This document shows, one piece after another, positions 1 through 5,513 of a DNA stretch of 8,512 bases. The stretch is from an uncultured Eubacteriales bacterium. Lineage in GTDB: Bacteria; Bacillota; Clostridia; Christensenellales; CAG-917. A program made the translations under genes and the position numbers. The notes below the pieces were generated by a model. The model was not told the DNA's origin and did no database searches. It saw only the letters and a program-made list of their open reading frames with translations. Positions within the stretch are counted from its first letter, which is position 1; each line of letters begins with the position of its first letter. The DNA lies in NCBI GenBank assembly GCA_900551145.1, contig URUQ01000053.1, positions 1 through 8,512 on the forward strand. The letters run 5' to 3'.

Positions 1-32
1 CGTCGGCAGCGTCAGATGTGTATAAGAGACAG
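1..32 (+). other. Nextera read-1 adapter with Tn5 mosaic end (artefact)
   Basis: The first 32 bases match the Illumina Nextera read-1 adapter lacking its first T. The 19-bp Tn5 mosaic end occupies 14-32. This is library sequence and not part of the genome, so native DNA starts at 33. Confidence 0.98.
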
Positions 33-46
33 TAATTAATAATTGT

Positions 47-141
47 GGAAGGCGTAGCCTTATCCAAACGCGCACTCGTGCGAAGCGCACTTATACACGG
101 TATGTGTAACTCCGAAGACGAAACTCGAACCGCAAGGCGGT
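47..141. repeat. Cluster of short inverted repeats
   Basis: Four small dyads follow each other. AAGGC/GCCTT with loop GTA lies at 49-61, extendable to 47-65 with one bulge. GTGCG/CGCAC with loop AAG lies at 78-90, and CGCA/TGCG at 71-82 could compete with it. TACAC/GTGTA with a 5-base loop lies at 94-108. ACCGC/GCGGT with loop AAG lies at 129-141. Three have 3-base loops. Each alone is short enough to arise by chance, but the clustering is notable. No function is assigned. Confidence 0.45.
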
Positions 142-166
142 GAGCAAATGAGTGCCGAGCTTGCGT

Positions 167-240
167 CACACACAAGGCTGCGCTTTCATCTTATATATCA
201 CATTATCGTTCGATTGTCTTTTGTGTGTGGAAGCCTTGTG
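167..240. repeat. Long-range inverted repeats with alternative pairings
   Basis: Bases 167-175 (CACACACAA) are complementary to 221-229. The overlapping bases 171-179 (CACAAGGCT) are complementary to 232-240 (AGCCTTGTG). The two 9-bp pairings exclude each other because they share 171-175. The enclosed loops are about 45 and 52 bases. This may be an RNA switch or chance in a CA/TG-rich stretch. Confidence 0.35.
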
Positions 241-256
241 GGTGCAGTACAAGAGA

Positions 257-284
257 GCCAACGAGTGTTGTTCTTTTCGTTGGC
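257..284. repeat. 8-bp inverted repeat
   Basis: GCCAACGA at 257-264 is perfectly complementary to TCGTTGGC at 277-284, with a 12-base loop rich in T. Neither strand carries a T-run right after the stem, so it is not a typical intrinsic terminator. Confidence 0.45.
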
Positions 285-287
285 GAA

Positions 288-401
288 CGAGTGGCATAAT
301 GAGAGAAATGCCCCTATCTATGCGAGTGCCGATTGTCTCCCCCGCGAGCGATGGGTACTCTTGTAGAGAAATACCACTATACGAGTGGTGGGAGAAATGC
401 C
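288..401. repeat. Degenerate alternating direct repeat (CGAGTG / GAGAAAT)
   Basis: CGAGTG occurs at 262, 288, 323 and 382. GAGAAATRCC occurs at 303, 366 and 392. From 288 they alternate strictly. The segments 303-328 and 366-387 both run from GAGAAAT to CTATRCGAGTG and differ by a 4-base gap and a few substitutions. The segments 288-312 and 382-401 both run from CGAGTGG to GAGAAATGCC with different spacers. Spacing is irregular, so this is not a CRISPR array. A small dyad, ACCACT/AGTGGT, lies inside at 373-389. Confidence 0.5.
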
Positions 402-489
402 GGCGTGTCCGGAAAGAGGGGGTCATTGTATTTAAGGAGTTATGTCTGTCCTTTCGCGCGGTAACGCAGTTATTTGCTCAATAGTGCCC

Positions 490-948
490 TCATTTATGAT
501 AGGGGGTGCCGGCGTTAATACTCAAAGCACGGTAAACTTGCTCGCACAGCATTACTCTAAACAACTGATGCGGAAAAGTGGCCAGTGAGAAGGACAGGAG
601 CAAGTCCGCTCTTTTGCGTAAGTCGTCGGTGTGGCCGTGGCTTCCGCCTATCAAAAAGGAAAACTCGCTTTCGCCGTCGAGGCATTTGGATTTGATGAGG
701 TCGGCAAGACCTTCGCTTGACAATTGTTTGCCTCGCATATCCGTTGCGATGACGAAGCCTTTGGCTTTGGATAGCAATTGCTCGCTTTCGATTTTGCGTT
801 GTTCGTCGGGAGATTTGGACGGAGGCGCATCGGGAAGCTCGATTATTTTTACTTCGGCAAAACGGGAGCAACGCTTGACATACTCGTTGATGGCGTCAGA
901 GAAATATTTCTCTTTGATTTTGCCGATGGCGATTATATTTATCTTCAT
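490..948 (-). CDS. rlmH: RlmH, 23S rRNA (pseudouridine-1915 N3) methyltransferase
   Basis: RlmH is a small SPOUT-fold enzyme that uses S-adenosylmethionine to methylate pseudouridine 1915 in helix 69 of 23S rRNA on the assembled ribosome. The 152-residue product has the usual family length. It begins MKINIIAIGKIKEKY, carries the cofactor-knot loop IGGSHGH at 100-106 and the TFPHQLFRVMLCEQVYRA segment at 124-141, and ends PYHK. All are family hallmarks. A GTG at 963 would add five residues, but ATG at 948 gives the family N-terminus, overlaps the stop of the upstream protease by ATGA, and has GGGG nine bases upstream. It is the last gene of the four-gene coupled cluster. No clear terminator follows it. 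Confidence 0.96.
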   Translation of the reverse strand: MKINIIAIGKIKEKYFSDAINEYVKRCSRFAEVKIIELPDAPPSKSPDEQRKIESEQLLSKAKGFVIATDMRGKQLSSEGLADLIKSKCLDGESEFSFLIGGSHGHTDDLRKRADLLLSFSLATFPHQLFRVMLCEQVYRALSINAGTPYHK

Positions 949-1910
949 CTCGTCATACCCCACACAAAACTAAACAGCGTCGCAACAACGCCGACCGCCA
1001 CCGTGAGGATAAACGGGATATCTTTATGAACGGGTGTTACGTCATCGTCGGATAGTGCGAACGGAACTTGCGATATGCGCTCTTCCTTGACGCAGTTTTT
1101 GCGCATAAGGAAGAAGAACAGCACGAGCAATCCGGCGCATATTATCACGAGAAGCGCACCGACTAAAAGCCCGAGCGTTGAGGAATAGAGCCAATTTTGT
1201 ATGGTTGCAATGAAACTGAACGCTCCGCCGTTTTGGTCGATATACCCAGAGATGACGCTGAAACCGTTGTTGGCAATATGCAACACGATGCCCGGCCAAA
1301 TCGAGCCCGTGTAATACATCATAAGCGCAATGGTCGCGCCGAAGAAGAATGTGTAGCCGGTCTGCACTATGTTTTGGTGCATAAGCGAAAACAAAAGCGC
1401 GGATACGAGCACAAACTTCCATTTGCTTTCTTTATACCCGGCATAAATCAAGCCTCTGTGCGCCACTTCCTCGAATACGCCGGGAAGCACCGCCACCAAA
1501 ACAAGTTCCTTGAAAAGCACTCCCACACTGCTATAATCTGTGGGCGACGAAATGTGAGTAAAGCCCATCATGCGCAACACGATTTGCCAGACGAGTGAGA
1601 TACCGCTCGACACCGCAATTGCACAAATACACATCGGGACAATCAAAAGCCAATTTTTCCAAGATACTTTTCTCACGCCGAAATCGCCTGCGACAATCTT
1701 TGCGCTCTCTCCTCTCTTGTGCGCGGACAAAAAGTATCCCGACACACTTACGAAGCCGAATATCGCAATCTGCACGATACACGTGAAAAGTGCGTCGGCG
1801 TCCTCGACTCCGAGCGCGGAATATATATCGAGTGCGGACGCCACTCTCAAAAGAAGCGTCAACAATACGACGATAAAATAGGTGATGCCGACGTTGAGTC
1901 TTTTTGTCAT
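945..1910 (-). CDS. CPBP-family intramembrane metalloprotease (copy 1)
   Basis: This 321-residue polytopic membrane protein has all three motifs of the CPBP (CAAX protease / bacteriocin-processing, Abi) family: EEVAHR at 147-152, FSLMH at 174-178 and HIANN at 211-215. These Glu and His residues form the active site in the membrane in characterised relatives. I count about eight or nine hydrophobic helices. The last (about 298-319) follows a short polar loop and lies outside the usual CPBP core. The substrate cannot be inferred. ATG at 1910 is chosen over ATG at 1970 because it overlaps the preceding stop by ATGA and has GGGG five bases upstream. It is paralogous to the preceding gene, with shared FSLMHxNxVQT and TGS/SGSxW segments. 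Confidence 0.9.
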   Translation of the reverse strand: MTKRLNVGITYFIVVLLTLLLRVASALDIYSALGVEDADALFTCIVQIAIFGFVSVSGYFLSAHKRGESAKIVAGDFGVRKVSWKNWLLIVPMCICAIAVSSGISLVWQIVLRMMGFTHISSPTDYSSVGVLFKELVLVAVLPGVFEEVAHRGLIYAGYKESKWKFVLVSALLFSLMHQNIVQTGYTFFFGATIALMMYYTGSIWPGIVLHIANNGFSVISGYIDQNGGAFSFIATIQNWLYSSTLGLLVGALLVIICAGLLVLFFFLMRKNCVKEERISQVPFALSDDDVTPVHKDIPFILTVAVGVVATLFSFVWGMTR

Positions 1911-3001
1911 ATCAACCCCGAGATAAAGCCGTAAAGCCAATACACGCACACAAATGCGAGAGCAATCCATACGCCTATCATATTTTGATTTTTGCCGACG
2001 TATTCGACCGCATTGCTTTCTTCAAGCGAGTAAGTTATCCTCTTCCAACCGCCTTTGGTGAAAAGCAATTTGAAAAATTTGCCAAAGCCGACGAAAAAAT
2101 TATCTTTTTTGGTCTCGTTTGACGTTGCGACGATTGTGAAACCGTCCTCTTCGTAAACGCTCTTTACCTCTCCGCTTGCGTCCTTGGGTTTGCCCGCTCG
2201 ATAGAACGCGTAGAACAAGAACACGAGCAAAATCAAGCCTATTACTACGCTTGCAACGCCTGTGAGCCAGTTGTAATAGCCGAGTTTGGCATAAATCTCA
2301 TCCACTTGCGGAATATACGCCGTGAGCGTGATACTGATAAAATTGTTGAAGAAGTGCACTATAACGCTTGCCCATAGCGAACCCGATATTGCGACGACGA
2401 GCGCAAGCACGACGCCGAGTCCGAATTGGTGCACCGTTTGCACGGGATTTGCGTGCATAAGACTGAACATAAGCGCGGATATAAGCACTCCAAACCATAT
2501 ATTGCGCGTGGACAATCCCGAAAAAAGATTGCCCCTTATAAGCAATTCCTCGCCGAAAGCGGGTAAAACCGCCATCAAGAGTAAGGACAAGAAATAAACT
2601 CCCACGTTGGAATAATCTGGCATTGCGACGCCCGAGCCGTGATAGCCGATAACGTTCAAAAACGCCGTCCACGCGTTTGCAAGAGGCAAAAACACGAGGA
2701 TAGTGGCAATCGCGATAAACGGGAGCACGGTTATTTGCAAAGGATTGAGCTTGCCTCTCATTTTGGAGACGTAGGCCAAGTCATATTTGCGCACTTTGGA
2801 ATAAACGAGCACCGTACATACGAAGCCGACTTGCATAAGCGCATATCCGCACCACGAGAAAACGTCCATTCCGTCAAACGACGTGCCCGCGACGCCCGCC
2901 GCACGCAAAATCAAGGACAAAAACATGGACAACAAACTGCCCGCGCATATTCCCAACAGATATATCGAAGAGCCTTCGCTCGCGCTTATCGTTCTTCTCA
3001 T
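1907..3001 (-). CDS. CPBP-family intramembrane metalloprotease (copy 2)
   Basis: This 364-residue polytopic membrane protein is a second CPBP protease. Its motifs are EELLIR at 151-156, FSLMH at 179-183 and HFFNN at 216-220, so the catalytic set looks intact. Hydrophobic helices lie near 12-33, 46-67, 90-111, 134-149, several between 168 and 226, 247-266 and 341-362. Between the last two is a soluble stretch of about 70 charged residues, much longer than the matching loop in copy 1. The start at 3001 overlaps the hydrolase stop by ATGA. No good Shine-Dalgarno sequence is visible (GAGG lies about 14 bases away), so translation probably depends on coupling. The two copies look like an old tandem duplication. 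The substrate is unknown. Confidence 0.9.
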   Translation of the reverse strand: MRRTISASEGSSIYLLGICAGSLLSMFLSLILRAAGVAGTSFDGMDVFSWCGYALMQVGFVCTVLVYSKVRKYDLAYVSKMRGKLNPLQITVLPFIAIATILVFLPLANAWTAFLNVIGYHGSGVAMPDYSNVGVYFLSLLLMAVLPAFGEELLIRGNLFSGLSTRNIWFGVLISALMFSLMHANPVQTVHQFGLGVVLALVVAISGSLWASVIVHFFNNFISITLTAYIPQVDEIYAKLGYYNWLTGVASVVIGLILLVFLFYAFYRAGKPKDASGEVKSVYEEDGFTIVATSNETKKDNFFVGFGKFFKLLFTKGGWKRITYSLEESNAVEYVGKNQNMIGVWIALAFVCVYWLYGFISGLI

Positions 3002-3777
3002 AAGATTTCAAAAACCTCACTGCGCCTATTTTGATGCGCCACGTACAATTCTATGTCCGAGTCACGCTCTTTGAGCGTGTTTTCCACCGTGTCGTAAGCA
3101 ATTTTTTCGGTGTTGTTGTTTTCACTGATATGCCCCAATAGCAATCTTTGCACTTCCGAGCCTTCGCACAAGCGGTTTGCAATCCGTGCGGTTGCGTCGT
3201 TGGACAAGTGTCCGTTGTTCGACAAAATGCGTTGTTTTAGCCAAACGGGATATTTGCCGTCTTGCAACATTTTGAGGTCGTGATTTGCCTCCAAAAGTAC
3301 CACGCTACTGTCCTTTATATTGCGTAGAACGCCTACCGTAGGCGTGCCGATATCAGTCGCGACGCTACAACGAGCATGCCCGCACTCAAAAGAATATGCA
3401 AGCGGATACGCAGCGTCGTGAGGTATTCTGAACGGCATAACCTTGATGTCGCCTATATCGAAACCGCCCTCGTAATTGTCGACATCCGCAAAGTTTTTGA
3501 GACCGTCGTACTTTTCACAAAGCGCGCGCGCCGTGAGGGTGTGAGCGTATATTTGCGTATGCTCGCAAAGTTTTGCAAGTCCGCAAACGTGATCGGCGTG
3601 TTCGTGAGTTATCACGACGCCGTCGACCATATCGGGAGTGAGCCCGAAATCCCGAAGCTCGGTGGCAATCCTCGTATACGAAATGCCGGCGTCAACGAGT
3701 ATTGCCGTCGTGTTGGAAAGTATAAGCGTAGCGTTACCCTTGCTGCCGCTTGCCAATGATACGAGTTTCAAGGACAT
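2998..3777 (-). CDS. walJ: WalJ/YycJ-like metallo-beta-lactamase-fold hydrolase
   Basis: This 259-residue soluble metal-dependent hydrolase starts with the LASGSKGN signature (8-15). It has the metal-binding motif HEHADH at 58-63, His120, Asp142 in ATDIG, and His216 in LGHISENNN. NNGHLSN (187-193) and the SGSxGN start are typical of the YycJ/WalJ subfamily rather than RNase J or glyoxalase II. From memory, Bacillus homologues have been linked to mismatch repair and DNA exonuclease activity. That role here is inferred. Linkage to rlmH matches the Bacillus walJ neighbourhood, although no walRKHI genes are present. ATG at 3777 gives the expected N-terminus, but there is no Shine-Dalgarno sequence. 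A perfect AT-rich palindrome sits there instead. It is the first gene of the ATGA-linked cluster. Confidence 0.88.
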   Translation of the reverse strand: MSLKLVSLASGSKGNATLILSNTTAILVDAGISYTRIATELRDFGLTPDMVDGVVITHEHADHVCGLAKLCEHTQIYAHTLTARALCEKYDGLKNFADVDNYEGGFDIGDIKVMPFRIPHDAAYPLAYSFECGHARCSVATDIGTPTVGVLRNIKDSSVVLLEANHDLKMLQDGKYPVWLKQRILSNNGHLSNDATARIANRLCEGSEVQRLLLGHISENNNTEKIAYDTVENTLKERDSDIELYVAHQNRRSEVFEIL

Positions 3778-3792
3778 AATTTTTCAAAAATT
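3778..3792 (-). promoter_or_regulatory. Perfect AT palindrome at the walJ start
   Basis: AATTTTT, one central base and AAAAATT form a perfect 7+1+7 palindrome ending at the base before the walJ ATG, where a Shine-Dalgarno site would normally be. It abuts the larger inverted repeat at 3792-3823. Read on the minus strand, its TTTTT can also serve as the T-run of that hairpin. It may be an operator half or a weak hairpin, or simply the terminator tail. Confidence 0.4.
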
Positions 3793-3823
3793 AAACGAAT
3801 TACCGCCGAGGGTAATTCGTTTA
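3792..3823 (-). terminator. 13-bp perfect inverted repeat, likely terminator of the glnS cluster
   Basis: Bases 3792-3804 and 3811-3823 are perfectly complementary (13 bp), with a 6-base loop. On the minus strand the stem is followed by AATTTTTG, a modest T-run. It lies 21 bases past the stop of the second four-helix gene, so it fits an intrinsic terminator. The stem is AT-rich and its end is only 14 bases from the walJ ATG, so it could instead be an operator or leader hairpin for the walJ cluster. Confidence 0.55.
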
Positions 3824-3844
3824 TATATCGACTTTTGCCGAATA

Positions 3845-4699
3845 TCAGATTTCACGCGAAGCGCGGTTGCTGTCTTCCACCTTGTCGTCGAGCTTGTTGA
3901 GCACGCACGAGAACACGATGGTAAGCACAAGATTAAGAAGCGTGAGTGCCACGAGCACTACGAGCGCAATCTCGTCTCCGATAACGAATTGTTTCTTGAC
4001 GAGCAACTTGATGAGATATGCAAGCATCGCTACCGCGCTTCCGAGAGAAAGTATAAACGTAAACGCACGCGGATATTTGCCCGCGATTATGGAGATAAGC
4101 GAAGTTATCACCAACACCGCCTCGACTGCCGCTACGCCGATAAATGCGAAATTGCGAATAGGTCTTGCGTTAAAGCCGTCCTTGACCCAGCCCATAATCA
4201 CACCGATGACATTGTATTTGGATATATCCAGCGTGCCTATCGACTTCATAAAGTAAGACAATATGAACGGAAGAACCGTAACTGCCGCAAGCAATAAGGT
4301 GACGATTGCGAAAACTCTCGGTTGAACTTTTGCCTGCTTCTTGATTTTCTTTTGTGTGGATACGGTCTCGAACTCGGTTGCGTCCCCGTACTCGACGGTT
4401 GAAGGCATATAACCGCTCTGTTGTTTGCCGTCCGTGCGCAAAACGTTACTGTCTTGCGTCATATAAGGCACGACCGCAAGAGGAACGACTATGGGTTGCA
4501 ACTGAATGGTGTTGTGTTTGGGTGCGACGATAGGAACGGGACCGCCGATGCCGACGGGCTTCATAACCGTAACGTCAGAACCTGCTTCGGGTTGCGGAGT
4601 ACCATACGCCTCCGACTCGAACAACGGCTCGTCGTCGACTCTTACGTCGTTAGTATCCGGAGAAAAAACTATCTCTTGATTTTTGTCCTTCTTTGCCAT
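3845..4699 (-). CDS. Four-helix membrane protein of unknown function (paralog B)
   Basis: I do not recognise a named family. The 284-residue product has a polar, probably disordered N-terminus (1-125) and four hydrophobic helices near 129-151, 183-207, 211-234 and 243-267, then a short charged tail. The N-terminal part carries QLQPIVVPLAVVPYMTQ at 66-82, which closely resembles a segment of the zinc-ribbon protein two genes upstream. LPFILS (143-148) and KYNVIG (161-166) match LPYILS and RFNVVG in the preceding gene at similar spacing, so the two are paralogs. ATG at 4699 is chosen over 4732 because GGAGG precedes it at good distance. It starts 16 bases after the previous stop and ends just before a probable terminator. 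Confidence 0.85.
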   Translation of the reverse strand: MAKKDKNQEIVFSPDTNDVRVDDEPLFESEAYGTPQPEAGSDVTVMKPVGIGGPVPIVAPKHNTIQLQPIVVPLAVVPYMTQDSNVLRTDGKQQSGYMPSTVEYGDATEFETVSTQKKIKKQAKVQPRVFAIVTLLLAAVTVLPFILSYFMKSIGTLDISKYNVIGVIMGWVKDGFNARPIRNFAFIGVAAVEAVLVITSLISIIAGKYPRAFTFILSLGSAVAMLAYLIKLLVKKQFVIGDEIALVVLVALTLLNLVLTIVFSCVLNKLDDKVEDSNRASREI

Positions 4700-4702
4700 A
4701 AT

Positions 4703-4709
4703 TCCTCCA
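4703..4709 (-). promoter_or_regulatory. Strong Shine-Dalgarno site deciding the paralog B start
   Basis: On the minus strand TGGAGGA lies just upstream of ATG 4699. It is the strongest ribosome site in the window. It favours this start over the in-frame ATG at 4732, which lies inside the end of the previous gene. Confidence 0.75.
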
Positions 4710-4715
4710 AAAGAG

Positions 4716-5504
4716 TTATTTGAGATAACCATACTTTTCGCGGTTTACGATTGCACATATTCCGCAAAGCAGCACGTATCCCGCGCCGAACACGAGCATC
4801 GTAAACAAATAGCTTGTTTGATATCCGTGTATGAAGTCTTGCATAAAATCTATCTTTGCAATGCCAATAGCGTTTGCTCCCACGAGTGCCGTGACAAATA
4901 TTGCAAGCACGCATATAAGATTGACTATTGCACCTATTACGTATTTGATTGGTTTGATTGCGCCGAATATCGCAAAAACGGATTTTATCATATTGATAAG
5001 AACCGATAAAATGCCGATTGTGATAACTATATCGGGTATCATACCGAGCCAAATCTTGCCTATCGTTTCACCTTTCCAGCCGAGTTCGGCAGTGCGTTTG
5101 AACGCATCGATAAAGTGTCCGACGACGTTGAATCTGTCCGCAACGAGCACGAACGGCAACTTTGCTTCCGCAGTTACCGCCGACAAAATATATGGCAAAA
5201 GCACTGCGACCGAAGCAAGAAACGCGATTATACCCGCCGTCATATTCTTTGCTCGCTTGCCTCTTTTCCACTTCTTGTTAGCGTCTTCCTTTTTGGGTTG
5301 GAAGTCGTTGGCAGTGGATTGAGCACGTACGGAGTCGCCCTCTTGAGAGCGTTCTTCCGTCACGATGTGAGGCTCGATAACGAACTCCTGCATCACGGTG
5401 GGCATCACGTGATATCCCGAATTGGGCGCGGGGGGAGGCGCGAGCCTTATGCCCGCGTCGTCAACGCCTTTCATTCTGGGTTTATTGTTTTTTGTATCTG
5501 ACAT
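4716..5504 (-). CDS. Four-helix membrane protein of unknown function (paralog C)
   Basis: No named family is recognised. The 262-residue product has a polar N-terminus (1-86) that is basic just before the first helix (KKWKRGKRAK, 77-86), then four hydrophobic helices near 87-111, 151-176, 186-212 and 231-253. The basic stretch suggests a cytoplasmic N-terminus by the positive-inside rule. Residues 33-51 (VMPTVMQEF...PHIVTEE) align without gaps to the shared motif of the zinc-ribbon protein, though more weakly than paralog B does. LPYILS (103-108) and RFNVVG (124-129) mark it as a paralog of the next gene. It starts nine bases after the zinc-ribbon stop with no clear Shine-Dalgarno site, so coupling is plausible. 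Confidence 0.85.
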   Translation of the reverse strand: MSDTKNNKPRMKGVDDAGIRLAPPPAPNSGYHVMPTVMQEFVIEPHIVTEERSQEGDSVRAQSTANDFQPKKEDANKKWKRGKRAKNMTAGIIAFLASVAVLLPYILSAVTAEAKLPFVLVADRFNVVGHFIDAFKRTAELGWKGETIGKIWLGMIPDIVITIGILSVLINMIKSVFAIFGAIKPIKYVIGAIVNLICVLAIFVTALVGANAIGIAKIDFMQDFIHGYQTSYLFTMLVFGAGYVLLCGICAIVNREKYGYLK

Positions 5505-5513
5505 AATGCGCCG

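Larger units (their letters stand above)
33..489. other. Non-coding tail downstream of rlmH, no convincing gene
   Basis: These 457 bases lie beyond the rlmH stop. Open frames exist on both strands (for example 152-484 plus and 166-426 minus), but the translations have no recognisable domain, are rich in Cys, Arg, His and Ser, and show no good ribosome site. No tRNA, rRNA or transposase was recognised. The region does hold a degenerate direct repeat (288-401) and several short inverted repeats (47-65, 78-90, 129-141, 257-284, 373-389). It could be a decayed gene or mobile-element remnant, or a structured untranslated region. The left limit is only the library cut point. Confidence 0.6.

Noticed and set aside
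110..145. tRNA-like GGTTCGAGT sequence on the minus strand
   Set aside because: The flanking bases do not form a T-arm stem and no acceptor or anticodon arm can be drawn.
288..401. Possible CRISPR array
   Set aside because: The repeats are only 6-10 bases, imperfect, and unevenly spaced, and no cas genes are present.
166..426. Minus-strand open frame of 86 codons downstream of rlmH with repeated GISL
   Set aside because: The repeated GISL comes from the GAGAAATRCC DNA repeat. The third copy is out of frame with the first two, so coding is unlikely.
152..484. Open frame of 110 codons on the plus strand in the tail
   Set aside because: The translation has no recognisable domain, the start lacks a ribosome site, and the frame runs through the repeat region. 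It looks like a chance frame.
3638..4297. Long plus-strand open frame (219 codons)
   Set aside because: It spans the intergenic dyads and lies antisense to walJ and paralog B. Its composition is that of an antisense shadow.
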